DNA of 64,000 nucleotides from the NCBI GenBank assembly GCA_900548205.1, contig URJS01000001.1, forward strand, positions 56,231 through 120,230, in the 5' to 3' direction. Source of the stretch: an uncultured Roseburia sp. (lineage in GTDB: Bacteria > Bacillota > Clostridia > Lachnospirales > Lachnospiraceae). Every line of letters begins with the position of its first letter. The first letter of the stretch is position 1. Below are positions 19,210-27,523 of this stretch, piece by piece. The notes beneath the pieces are model-generated. The model was not told the DNA's origin. It saw only the letters and a program-made list of their open reading frames with translations, and did no database searches. The translations under genes and the position numbers were made by a program.

Positions 19210-20847
19210 ATGGGACAACAGTATCAGGGAATTTTAACAGAAAAAGAAGAATTTTTATATCCCGACAGCCCGCTTGCTGATCTTCCTGAGACATTGCACA
19301 TCGCAATGGCGGCGAACGGAAAACCGGGGATTCAGCTCTTACTGCAGACAAATTCGCAAAACGTGCAGATGCGTCTGGAAGGAGAGGGATTTTTGGCAGA
19401 ATGGTACGAGATGCGTGCGATTCCGGTCGAATATAATACAGGAGACGGAGAGAATCAGGGTGGGGCAATGGTTCTTATGGATCCTCCGGCAGAAAAACCC
19501 GGATATGCGACGAGAAAAGCGCCTTTTTTTGTCTATGACTGTCTGGAGTGCAGAGCGAATGGTAATATTTCGGTCAAGGATGGCAGGGCGGCGGTTTATT
19601 TTTGCCTGACGGCAGAGCGGGGCTTAAAGCCGGGCGAGCATACGGTATTCGTCAACGTGCAGATGGAGGAAGGCAGCTATCGGTGCCGGCTGACGGTGCG
19701 TGTATATGGCGTGCAGATTCCAGAAAACACCTTCTGGCTGACGAATTGGTTTTCCAAGGAAGCGATCTGCAGATTTCATGGGGTAAAAGAGGATACAGAG
19801 GCATATTTGCAGATGCTTCAAAAATATGTACAGGCGATGCGGAATATGCATCAAAATGTATTTTTTATCCAGTTGGACGAGAAGTGCGTAGTGTCAAGAG
19901 AGCCCTATCAGTTTGATTTTGAATACCTGACACCGGAGATTTCCTGCTTTTTTGATGCCGGTATGCAGTACATGGAATTGGGAGTTTTGCTGGATCGCGG
20001 TTTTTTGGCGGACGGTACGCCCAATATGTATACAGACTGCTTCACCTGTACGATGGCAAAGGATGTTCCGGTCGATTCCGTGGAAGGCTATGAGATCACG
20101 GTGCGGTTTGTGAAAAGTCTTGCCGCATATTTAAAGGCGCATGGCTGGGAGGAGAAGGTGCTGTTTCATGTACATGACGAGCCGGATATTCATTATAAGG
20201 ATAGGCAAGCACTGGATGCAAGAAGGCGGCAATATTATCTGGCGGCAGGAATTTTAAGAAAATATATTCCGCAAATCCGTATCATTGAAGCCGTAGACTC
20301 GGCAGAATTTTATGGAGGAATTGACATCTGGGTACCGGGAACGGCAGGATATGAAAAGCGGAAAGCGGAGTTTGATAAGCTGATCGAACTCGGAGAAACG
20401 GTATGGACGTATGTCTGCTGCGGGCCGGAGGGATACTGGCTGAATCGCTTCCTGGATTTTGCGCTATTGAAAGGACGGCTATTGTTCTGGGGCTGTGCGA
20501 AAAACAGGATTTCGGGATTCCTGCACTGGGGGCTCAATCAGTTTCCACAGGATATGAACCCGTATGAGGGAACGAGCTGCCCGAATCACACGGGAATCGG
20601 AACAAACTTCCCGTGCGGCGATTCATTTCTTCTGTATCCGGGAGCGGATGGACCGAATCTTGGCATGCGCATGGAAGCACAGCGGCGAGGCGCCGAGGAT
20701 GCGGCGCTGTGGCAGCTTTTGCGCGAAAAAGACAGCAGACTGCACGATGAGTTGATCGGAACAGTATTTACCAATAATGAAACCTATGACGATGATCCGG
20801 TAAAGTTTCAAGAGGTGTATGAAAAATTGCTGGAGGCGTTGGAGTAA
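19210..20847 (+). CDS. DUF4091 protein, glycoside hydrolase-like
   Basis: Protein of about 545 residues. The C-terminal half resembles DUF4091, which is related to GH123 hexosaminidases: HVHDEPD, then WVPGT, WTYVCCGPEGYWLNRFLD and FLHWGLNQF. A beta-rich N-terminal domain of about 180 residues precedes it. There is no signal peptide, so it is likely cytoplasmic. ATG 19210 has ATGGAG upstream; ATG 19198 in the same frame is possible. It follows the oxidoreductase by 22 bases and is probably co-transcribed. Substrate unknown. Confidence 0.7.
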   Translation: MGQQYQGILTEKEEFLYPDSPLADLPETLHIAMAANGKPGIQLLLQTNSQNVQMRLEGEGFLAEWYEMRAIPVEYNTGDGENQGGAMVLMDPPAEKPGYATRKAPFFVYDCLECRANGNISVKDGRAAVYFCLTAERGLKPGEHTVFVNVQMEEGSYRCRLTVRVYGVQIPENTFWLTNWFSKEAICRFHGVKEDTEAYLQMLQKYVQAMRNMHQNVFFIQLDEKCVVSREPYQFDFEYLTPEISCFFDAGMQYMELGVLLDRGFLADGTPNMYTDCFTCTMAKDVPVDSVEGYEITVRFVKSLAAYLKAHGWEEKVLFHVHDEPDIHYKDRQALDARRRQYYLAAGILRKYIPQIRIIEAVDSAEFYGGIDIWVPGTAGYEKRKAEFDKLIELGETVWTYVCCGPEGYWLNRFLDFALLKGRLLFWGCAKNRISGFLHWGLNQFPQDMNPYEGTSCPNHTGIGTNFPCGDSFLLYPGADGPNLGMRMEAQRRGAEDAALWQLLREKDSRLHDELIGTVFTNNETYDDDPVKFQEVYEKLLEALE

Positions 20848-20857
20848 GATGTCTTTG

Positions 20858-20896
20858 AAGGGGCAGTCTTTGTGCGTATCACAAGGACTGCCCCTT
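20858..20896. terminator. Long hairpin between convergent genes
   Basis: AAGGGGCAGTC pairs with GACTGCCCCTT, and the inner bases TTTGTG/CACAAG extend the stem to about 17 bp with one wobble. It lies between the DUF4091 gene (plus) and the lipoprotein gene (minus) and is probably bidirectional. Confidence 0.7.
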
Positions 20897-20898
20897 GT

Positions 20899-20935
20899 TG
20901 ACATAAGAGCGGCTCGCAAAGCGTGCCGCTCGTTG
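20899..20935 (+). repeat. Dispersed 37-base palindromic repeat, copy 1
   Basis: Starts TGACATAAGAG and ends GCCGCTCGTTG. Its core folds into a hairpin (GAGCGGC with GCCGCTC, a T-T mismatch, then CGC with GCG around an AAA loop). A second copy at 55099-55135 matches at 34 of 37 bases. Both directly follow a terminator-like hairpin, outside coding sequence (this copy ends 4 bases before the lipoprotein stop). Confidence 0.75.
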
Positions 20936-20938
20936 GCT

Positions 20939-21541
20939 TTATTCATAAGTGATGAGAAAGACCTTTTCGGCAAGAAATTCCCCGGAGGGCTGCTGTTTGC
21001 CATAGACGGCAACCGAGGACTGGCTTTTTAAGTCGTCGCGCGTGGCATCAGAATAGGATGCTTTTCCGGTTTCTGTGTTTAGGGATGCCTTCCGGAAGCT
21101 GCAAGCTTCTCCGTATACGATAGAAATGCTGCTGCCTGCGGCGGCAGAAGGGTCTGCGGCGGCTATGCTGGACGTGCCGTCCTCGCTTTGTGTCAGCGGG
21201 GAGAGGGAAAAGCCGTTCTCCGAAAGCGCAGCAACGTCTCCGAGCATATCTGCTGAATCTAAAAATGCTGAGGCGTCCGCGGGAGGCGCTTCCGTACTGT
21301 CAGCAGCGGGCGTATCGGCTGATGTGTCTGTGTTTGCCGGCATGTTGTCTGCTGTCTGGGTGTCTTGTTCCGGCTTGGGCATCTGGGGCGAGGGGTGCTC
21401 GCTTTTTGCCGGTGCGGTCTGTGCGCTGGTTTGGTTTGACTGCATCTCGGCAGTGGGTGTTTCTCCCGTGCCGCCGCACCCGATGAGACTGACTGTGCAC
21501 AGCAGTATGGCTGCGCTTGCTGCAAATTTTGTGTGTTTCAT
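20939..21541 (-). CDS. Low-complexity lipoprotein of unknown function
   Basis: The start is the ATG at 21539-21541, preceded on the minus strand by GGAAAGGTGG. The 200-residue product begins MKHTKFAASAAILLC with lipobox LIGC, so it should be anchored to the outer face of the membrane. Residues 25-110 are rich in Thr, Ala, Ser, Pro and Asp, typical of a flexible spacer. The C-terminal 80 residues (SISIVYGEACSF onward) may form a small beta domain. I recognise no family. It is transcribed away from the SCIFF genes and has no evident partner. Confidence 0.7.
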   Translation of the reverse strand: MKHTKFAASAAILLCTVSLIGCGGTGETPTAEMQSNQTSAQTAPAKSEHPSPQMPKPEQDTQTADNMPANTDTSADTPAADSTEAPPADASAFLDSADMLGDVAALSENGFSLSPLTQSEDGTSSIAAADPSAAAGSSISIVYGEACSFRKASLNTETGKASYSDATRDDLKSQSSVAVYGKQQPSGEFLAEKVFLITYE

Positions 21542-21565
21542 TTGAACTTCCACCTTTCCTGAATT

Positions 21566-21581
21566 GTGACAGATTGCTGTC
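21566..21581. other. Small inverted repeat before the lipoprotein gene
   Basis: TGACAG-ATTG-CTGTCA, in the leader of the minus-strand lipoprotein gene about 25 bases from its start. Possible operator or leader hairpin. Confidence 0.3.
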
Positions 21582-21681
21582 ATCGCGCTTATCTTAGTCT
21601 GAAAACGCTTAAAATCTTCTGGAAGTAATCTTGAATTTTGGGAGGGGGTTTCAAGATAAGGAGAAGCCATGCTGCCCGCAC

Positions 21682-21710
21682 TTGACGGCATAACCACATT
21701 ATGATAGAAT
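21682..21710 (+). promoter_or_regulatory. Sigma-A promoter of the SCIFF genes
   Basis: TTGACG at 21682-21687 and TAGAAT at 21705-21710, with a 17-base spacer. This places a start site about 65 bases before the precursor ATG. Confidence 0.8.
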
Positions 21711-21780
21711 AACAGGAAACTGGCGAGAATCATTCTTATTCAAAGCCACAAACAAGATTGATAGAATGGAGATAAGGATT

Positions 21781-21921
21781 ATGGAGAGAATTCAGACATT
21801 ACAGACACGTAACTTATGTGAGAGTGCAGAGAACGGCGGCTGCGGCGAGTGCCAGACGTCTTGTCAGTCTGCATGTAAAACAAGCTGTGGCGTGGCAAAC
21901 CAGTCTTGTGAGAATAAGTAA
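21781..21921 (+). CDS. scfA: SCIFF ranthipeptide precursor
   Basis: A 46-residue peptide. It begins MERIQTLQTRNLC and has a Cys-dense core (GGCGECQTSCQSACKTSC) ending in NQSCENK. Seven cysteines are visible, at residues 13, 21, 24, 28, 32, 36 and 43; the family name refers to six cysteines in about 45 residues. In the family, the maturase encoded downstream joins Cys sulfurs to non-alpha carbons of acceptor residues. The biological role of the product is not settled in the literature I know, though the gene pair is nearly universal in Clostridia. An AAGG-type ribosome site precedes the ATG. Confidence 0.95.
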   Translation: MERIQTLQTRNLCESAENGGCGECQTSCQSACKTSCGVANQSCENK

Positions 21922-21957
21922 GAACAGGCAATAGAACAATGAAATGCTGTTAAGGAT

Positions 21958-22002
21958 GCGCATCCGTATTCCGGGAGGAATCCTCCTGAATATCGGGTGC
22001 GC
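21958..22002 (+). promoter_or_regulatory. Strong hairpin between SCIFF precursor and maturase
   Basis: GCGCATCCG plus TATTC pairs with GAATA plus CGGGTGCGC, with an inner GGAGGA/TCCTCC stem. No U-tract follows, so it may act as an attenuator or RNA-stability element giving more precursor than enzyme. Role inferred. Confidence 0.6.
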
Positions 22003-22062
22003 TTGGCATTTATATAAGAAAGTAAAAAAGCGTATATTGCCAATAGAAAAGGAGAAACTGCA

Positions 22063-23472
22063 TTGGTACATCAATACAAATTAAACGGTTATAACATGGT
22101 TTTAGACACCTGCTCCGGCGCGGTGCATGTGGTGGATGAGATTGCGTATGATATGATCGCGCTGTATCCGACGCATACAGCCGACGAGATCGTGGCGCAG
22201 ATGCTTGAAAAATATCAGGGGCGTGAGGATGTCACCGAGGAGGAGCTGCGCCTTTGCATGGAGGATATTCAGGGCTTGGCAGAGAGCGGGCAGCTCTATA
22301 CGGAGGACACCTTTGAGCCGCTTGCGGGAACCTTTAAGGAGCGCGCAGGAAATGTTGTTAAGGCGCTTTGCCTGCATGTGGCGCATACCTGTAATCTGAA
22401 CTGCTCCTACTGCTTTGCAAGTCAGGGAAAGTATCATGGCGAACGGGCGCTGATGACCTTTGAGGTTGGTAAGCGGGCGCTTGATTTTCTGATTGAAAAT
22501 TCGGGCAGCAGGCGAAACCTAGAGGTGGATTTTTTTGGCGGAGAGCCATTGATGAACTGGGATGTGGTAAAGAGACTCGTGGAGTATGCACGTTCCATAG
22601 AAGGTGCGCATAACAAAAAATTCCGCTTTACCTTAACGACAAACGGAATGCTGATCGATGACGATGTGATCGCGTTTGCCAATCGGGAGATGAGCAACGT
22701 TGTCTTAAGTCTTGACGGACGCAGGGAGATACATGACAGTACCCGTGTAGACTATGCCGGAAACGGAAGCTATGATGTCATCGTGCCGAAGTTCCAGAAG
22801 CTGGTTCAGGCGCGCGGTAATAAAAATTATTACATACGCGGCACGTTTACGCATGCAAATCCTGATTTCACAAAGGACGTATTCCATATGGCGGATCTGG
22901 GCTTTACAGAGCTTAGCATGGAGCCGGTCGTAACTGAGCCGGGCGATCCAGCAGCGCTTACTCCCGAGGATATTGAGATCGTCAAGGAGCAGTATGAGAT
23001 TCTTGCAAAAGAGATGCTCAAGCGCAAAAAAGAAGGACGTGGCTTTACCTTCTATCACTATATGATCGATCTTACGGAAGGACCGTGTATTTATAAGCGC
23101 ATTTCCGGCTGCGGTTCGGGAACGGAATACATGGCGGTGACGCCGTGGGGAGACCTCTATCCCTGTCACCAGTTTGTCGGAGACGATAGCTGCAAGCTGG
23201 GAGACATCTGGAACGGCGTGACGAACACAGACCTTCGGGGAGAATTTAAAACCTGTAACGCCTATGCAAGAGAGGAATGCGCCTCCTGCTGGGCGAAGCT
23301 TTACTGTTCCGGCGGCTGTTCTGCAAACGCTTATCACGCGACGGGTACGATCCGCGGCGTCTATGAGCCGGGATGTGATCTGTTCAGAAAGAGAATAGAG
23401 TGTGCGATCATGATGAAGGCTGCCGAGGCGGCAGACAACGGAGAAGCGCAGCATGCAGACGCCGATCGCTGA
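22063..23472 (+). CDS. scfB: SCIFF maturase, radical SAM/SPASM thioether-forming enzyme
   Basis: Enzyme of 469 residues. The start is an unusual TTG at 22063: AAGGAG lies 8 bases upstream, and the resulting N-terminus (M-VHQYKLNGYNMVLD) is the conserved one. Residues 1-90 form the precursor-binding region. The radical SAM cluster motif CNLNCSYC lies at Cys110, Cys114 and Cys117. A Cys-rich SPASM region follows near residues 345-450 (CGSG, YPCHQF, CASCWAKLYCSGGC, CDLF) and binds auxiliary Fe-S clusters. It is encoded 141 bases after its precursor and overlaps the next gene by 20 bases. Confidence 0.95.
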   Translation: MVHQYKLNGYNMVLDTCSGAVHVVDEIAYDMIALYPTHTADEIVAQMLEKYQGREDVTEEELRLCMEDIQGLAESGQLYTEDTFEPLAGTFKERAGNVVKALCLHVAHTCNLNCSYCFASQGKYHGERALMTFEVGKRALDFLIENSGSRRNLEVDFFGGEPLMNWDVVKRLVEYARSIEGAHNKKFRFTLTTNGMLIDDDVIAFANREMSNVVLSLDGRREIHDSTRVDYAGNGSYDVIVPKFQKLVQARGNKNYYIRGTFTHANPDFTKDVFHMADLGFTELSMEPVVTEPGDPAALTPEDIEIVKEQYEILAKEMLKRKKEGRGFTFYHYMIDLTEGPCIYKRISGCGSGTEYMAVTPWGDLYPCHQFVGDDSCKLGDIWNGVTNTDLRGEFKTCNAYAREECASCWAKLYCSGGCSANAYHATGTIRGVYEPGCDLFRKRIECAIMMKAAEAADNGEAQHADADR

Positions 23473-24784
23473 TTTTGTCAGGGCATATGCAAAAGCGGAT
23501 GGCGCTCGTTTTCATATGCCGGGGCATAAGGGAAAGCCTTTTCTCGGCTGTGAGCCGTATGACATCACAGAGATTACGGGAGCAGATGCTCTTTATGAGG
23601 CGGAGGGAATCATAGCGGAGAGCGAGAAAAATGCGGCCAAGCTGTTTGGGACAAGGGCGACCTTCTATTCCACGGAGGGATCCAGCCAGTGCATCCGGGC
23701 GATGCTTTTTCTGGCTGTCCGGGGCTGGCAGGGGAGCGGCAGACCATATGTGATCGCGGCGCGAAATGCGCACAAGGCATTTTTGTACGCGGCAGCTCTT
23801 TTGGATATTGATGTTGTTTGGCTGTATCCGAAGAAGCTGCATGCGCTGTGCAGTTGTCAGATTTTGCCGGAGCAGCTTGCGGCAGTGTTAAGCGGACAAA
23901 AGCAGCCTCCGGCAGCAGTCTATGTCACAAGCCCGGATTATCTCGGAGGGCAGCTTGCGTTAGGGGAACTGGCAAGGATATGTCACCGCCACGGAACGAT
24001 ACTGGCAGTTGATAACGCGCATGGCGCTTACCTTCACTTTATGGAGGAGCGCACACACCCCATGGACGTCGGGGCGGATATTTGTTGTGATTCTGCGCAT
24101 AAAACGCTTCCGGTGCTGACGGGCGGGGCGTATTTACATATTGCAAAAACAGCTCCAAAGCAGCTTGGAGAGGAAGCCAGACAGGCGTTGGCGCTGTTTG
24201 GCTCCACCAGCCCGTCTTATCTGACGCTTGCCTCTTTGGATTTGTGCAACGCATATCTGGCAGAGTATTATCGCAAACGGCTGTTAGATACGATGGAAAG
24301 CCTTACAAAGCTGCGCGGTCTGTTAAGGGGAAACGGTTGGCGGATAGAGGAGAGCGATCCGTTAAAGCTGACGGTGCGTATGCCGGATGAGGACGTTCGT
24401 TTCAGACTGATGGAGCGGCTGCGCAGAGCGGGAATCGCGTATGAATATGCCGATACGGAATATCTTGTTTTTATGGTGACGCCGGAAAATGACAGCGCGG
24501 ACTATGAAAGACTGCTGGCGGCAATTGGGAGAAATGAGGCGCCTTATCAGGACAAAAAGGAGTGGAGTCCCGTGTCATGCAGACAGGTCTGTTCCGTGCG
24601 GGAGGCGTTTTTTGCACCGCAGGAGCGGGTGAAAACAGAGTGCGCCATCGGGCGTGTCTGCGGGGCGCCGTCGGTGGGCTGCCCTCCGGCAGTGCCGATC
24701 GCTGCAGCGGGAGAGCTTATTGATGAAAATGCGGCTGCATTGTTGAAATATTATGGGAATGATACGGTAGTGGTTCTGCGGTGA
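23453..24784 (+). CDS. Orn/Lys/Arg decarboxylase-fold PLP enzyme
   Basis: PLP-dependent protein of 443 residues, shorter than the classical inducible decarboxylases. The N-terminal RFHMPGHKG motif, ITGADALYEAEGI, and Lys217 in CDSAHKTLPVLTGGA (the cofactor lysine) are typical of the small Clostridia members. The C-terminal part (GAPSVGCPPAVPIAAAGE) matches the family. The start overlaps the maturase by 20 bases, so translation is coupled. It could decarboxylate lysine, ornithine or arginine, but the substrate cannot be read. A role in SCIFF maturation is not supported by anything except position. Confidence 0.85.
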   Translation: MQTPIADFVRAYAKADGARFHMPGHKGKPFLGCEPYDITEITGADALYEAEGIIAESEKNAAKLFGTRATFYSTEGSSQCIRAMLFLAVRGWQGSGRPYVIAARNAHKAFLYAAALLDIDVVWLYPKKLHALCSCQILPEQLAAVLSGQKQPPAAVYVTSPDYLGGQLALGELARICHRHGTILAVDNAHGAYLHFMEERTHPMDVGADICCDSAHKTLPVLTGGAYLHIAKTAPKQLGEEARQALALFGSTSPSYLTLASLDLCNAYLAEYYRKRLLDTMESLTKLRGLLRGNGWRIEESDPLKLTVRMPDEDVRFRLMERLRRAGIAYEYADTEYLVFMVTPENDSADYERLLAAIGRNEAPYQDKKEWSPVSCRQVCSVREAFFAPQERVKTECAIGRVCGAPSVGCPPAVPIAAAGELIDENAAALLKYYGNDTVVVLR

Positions 24785-24818
24785 TCCGCAAAACCTTTGC
24801 CGTATTTTTATTTTTTGC

Positions 24819-24845
24819 TAAGGAAAAGGGGAAAATAACCGATAT
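24819..24845 (+). promoter_or_regulatory. Sigma28-type flagellar promoter before flgM
   Basis: TAAG (24819-24822), a 15-base spacer, then ACCGATAT (24838-24845), close to the sigma-D/sigma28 consensus TAAA-N15-GCCGATAT. It lies about 45 bases before the flgM ATG and marks the start of the late flagellar operon. Confidence 0.8.
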
Positions 24846-24890
24846 AAAAATTAGAAAATTTATTTGAGATAGAAGAAAGGAGATGCCATT

Positions 24891-25172
24891 ATGCGTATAG
24901 AGGCTTATAGTCAGGTGGCGAAGGTTTATGGGGCAAATCAGACGGTGGGAAAGACGAGCGCGTCAAAGACGGCGGCAGGACGTGATGAAGTCCAGATTTC
25001 CTCATTTGGTCATGATTATCAGGTTGCAAAGCAGGCAGTCGCAGACACTCCCGATATGAGGCAGCAGCGTGTTTCGGAAGTTGCAGCAAAGGTAAATTCC
25101 GGCAGATACGAGGTTTCCGCAGAGGATTTTGCGGCAAAGCTTTTAGATAAATATCGGTCATTTATGATATGA
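24891..25172 (+). CDS. flgM: Anti-sigma28 factor FlgM
   Basis: A 93-residue protein that holds sigma28 inactive until the hook is complete and FlgM is exported. The C-terminal half carries the conserved pattern DEVQIS, then PDMRQQRVSEVAAKVNSGRY, then AAKLL. AAAGGAG precedes the ATG. It is the first gene after a sigma28-type promoter, giving the usual negative feedback, and is followed 38 bases later by flgN. Confidence 0.9.
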   Translation: MRIEAYSQVAKVYGANQTVGKTSASKTAAGRDEVQISSFGHDYQVAKQAVADTPDMRQQRVSEVAAKVNSGRYEVSAEDFAAKLLDKYRSFMI

Positions 25173-25210
25173 TCGGATGAACAGACGCATGAGAGAAGTG
25201 AGGAAAGATT

Positions 25211-25723
25211 GTGGCTAGTTTGATGCAGGAGCTTTTAGAGGTCCTAGAGGAAGAAGAAAAGCAATACCGGAATTTGATCGTATTGAATGATACAAAGAGA
25301 GATGCCGTGATCAAGCCGGATCTTGAGGCGCTTGGCAAGGTGACGGCACAGGAGCAGGAGCTGGCGAGTCTGCTGCTGAATCTTGCGAATAAGCGGGGCG
25401 GTATCTTAAACGATATGGCGATCGTGCTTGGCAAGGAGCCGGGGGATATGACGATTCAAAAGATGATCGGTTATCTGGAAAGCCAGCCGGAGGAACAGCG
25501 GGTGCTGGCGGAGCGCAGAGACAGGCTTTTAGAGGTCGGCAGTCAGCTTAAGCTTATGAATGCGCAGAATGAGGCGCTGCTAAGGCAGGCGCAGGAAATG
25601 GTAGAGTTTGATCTTACGCTGCTGCGGAGTATGCGGCAGGCGCCGGAGACGGCGAATTATGATAAAAATGCTTACAATACGGGAGAATTGCTTGGCGGCA
25701 GCGGCTTTGACGCGAAGCAATAG
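25211..25723 (+). CDS. flgN: FlgN family export chaperone
   Basis: A 170-residue, mostly helical protein with a heptad-rich N-terminus (MQELLEVLEEEEKQYRNLI) typical of FlgN, the chaperone that guards FlgK and FlgL before export. The start is GTG at 25211 with GAGGAAAG upstream; Met at residue 5 is a possible alternative. It stands directly before the two flgK genes, matching its expected clients. Confidence 0.85.
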   Translation: MASLMQELLEVLEEEEKQYRNLIVLNDTKRDAVIKPDLEALGKVTAQEQELASLLLNLANKRGGILNDMAIVLGKEPGDMTIQKMIGYLESQPEEQRVLAERRDRLLEVGSQLKLMNAQNEALLRQAQEMVEFDLTLLRSMRQAPETANYDKNAYNTGELLGGSGFDAKQ

Positions 25724-25737
25724 AAGGAGGAAAACAC

Positions 25738-27507
25738 ATGGCAAATGGTTTTGGAAGTCTGTATGTTGGAGCTTCCGGCTTACAGAATAGCCAGAATGCA
25801 TTAAATACGACTGCGAACAATCTGGCAAACGTAGATACAAAAGGGTATGTCAGACAGCAGGTCTTATTTGCAGATCGGGATTATATTACCTTTAATACGA
25901 CGGCGGCGATCAGCAAACAGCAGTCGGGACTTGGTGTTCAGATCGCAGATGTCGTGCATTCCAGAGACTTCTTTCTGGATCGCGCGTATCGTACGTCGGC
26001 AGGACGGCAGGCGTATTACCAGGCGACCTATGACACGGCGTTAGAGGTAGAGACCTATTTTCAGGAATTGGAGGGGCAGACCTTCCAGAGTTCCATGGAA
26101 GATTTCTGGGTATCGTTTCAGGAGCTTTCCAAAGCGCCGGGCGACAGTGTCAATCAAAATCTTGTGATTCAGAAGGCGCAGTTGTTCCTGCAGAGGGCGG
26201 GAAGTGTATACGATGGTTTGAAAGACTATCAGCATAATATCAATACACAAATATCGGATCATATTGACAGGGTCAACGAGCTTGGCAAGACGATTCACGA
26301 GTTGAACCTTGAGATTCAAAAGGTGGAATCGGGCGGTCTGGAAACTGCCATGACGCTGCGTGATGCCAGGGACCTTGCGCTTGACGAATTGTCCTCTCTC
26401 GTGGAAGTCGAATATCATGAGACAGACAACGGAAGTGTTAAGGTCAGCGTAGAGGGCGTAGAGTTTGTGGATGAGATCACCTATCATCCGATTGAGAAAA
26501 AGTACGATGAGATCACCGGTTTTATCACACCTTATTGGGGGTATCTCTCTGATGCGGATCGCGGAAAGTATGTCGATGTCTTTGAGTTTAAGACGGAGAT
26601 TTCCACTGAGAACGAGAACGACATGGGCAAGCTGAAGGCTCTGGTCCTCTCCCGCGGCGATCATGTGGCGAACTATACAGATGTTGCCGGTATGGATAAG
26701 GAGACGTTCAACAAGACAACGGGAATGTCGATCATGCTTTCGGCACAGGCGGAGCTGGATCAGCTCATACACGGAGTTGTCACGGCGTTGAATGATCTGC
26801 TGAGCCCGACGGTGGCGGCTGGAGAAAAGATTAAGGAACTCGCCGGTGCCAATGCAACAACTCTGACGGTCACACTCCCAGACGGCAGCCAGAAGACGAT
26901 TGACGCCAATACGAAGATTTTGGATGCAGACAACTGTGCTGTCGGCAGTGATGGCAAACTTCCGCCGCAGGAGCTGTTTGTGCGTGTCGGAGCAGAGCGA
27001 TATACAACGGCGACCTATAGGGATCAAAATGGTAAAGAACATACTATTTATATCTATAATGAGGAAGACCCGACAGACCCATCGAAGCAATACACGATTG
27101 ACAGCTTAAAGGTCAATGAGAAGCTGATCGAGCAGGAGAACTTGCTGCCGCATTTGACGCAGAAAGATAGCAAGGTTGATTATGAGCTTGGGAAAAAGCT
27201 TGCCGCTATATGGGATAAGGAGCTGCTTGTCCTGAATCCGAACGATACGAAGCCTTGCAGCTTTAAGGATTATTATGGTGCAATGGCAGGCGAGATGGCA
27301 ACGATCGCAAACGTTTATGGGGCTACGGCATCCAGTCTGGAAGGAACGGTTTCGGCTGTCAATAATCAGAGACAGCAGGTGATCGGTGTTTCGTCCGACG
27401 AGGAATTGACCTACATGATCAAATTCCAGAATGCCTATAATGCGTCCAGTCGGTTCATTAATGTCGTTGATGAAATGATTGAGCATTTGATTACGAAATT
27501 AGGATAA
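25738..27507 (+). CDS. flgK: Hook-associated protein 1 FlgK, first copy
   Basis: A 589-residue hook-filament junction protein exported through the flagellar secretion system. The N-terminal rod-protein motif (GASGLQNSQNALNTTANNL) and C-terminal KFQNAYNASSRFINVVDEM are conserved in FlgK and mediate coiled-coil packing. GAAGGAGG precedes the ATG. A second FlgK of similar size follows 16 bases later; the two have clearly different middle regions, so this is not a recent duplication. Confidence 0.9.
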   Translation: MANGFGSLYVGASGLQNSQNALNTTANNLANVDTKGYVRQQVLFADRDYITFNTTAAISKQQSGLGVQIADVVHSRDFFLDRAYRTSAGRQAYYQATYDTALEVETYFQELEGQTFQSSMEDFWVSFQELSKAPGDSVNQNLVIQKAQLFLQRAGSVYDGLKDYQHNINTQISDHIDRVNELGKTIHELNLEIQKVESGGLETAMTLRDARDLALDELSSLVEVEYHETDNGSVKVSVEGVEFVDEITYHPIEKKYDEITGFITPYWGYLSDADRGKYVDVFEFKTEISTENENDMGKLKALVLSRGDHVANYTDVAGMDKETFNKTTGMSIMLSAQAELDQLIHGVVTALNDLLSPTVAAGEKIKELAGANATTLTVTLPDGSQKTIDANTKILDADNCAVGSDGKLPPQELFVRVGAERYTTATYRDQNGKEHTIYIYNEEDPTDPSKQYTIDSLKVNEKLIEQENLLPHLTQKDSKVDYELGKKLAAIWDKELLVLNPNDTKPCSFKDYYGAMAGEMATIANVYGATASSLEGTVSAVNNQRQQVIGVSSDEELTYMIKFQNAYNASSRFINVVDEMIEHLITKLG

Positions 27508-27523
27508 GGAAAGAGGTATTGCT

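Noticed and set aside
26041..27090. 349-codon open frame antisense to the first flgK
   Set aside because: Shadow frame rich in Ile, Leu and Arg, with no ribosome site; the sense strand encodes a clear FlgK.
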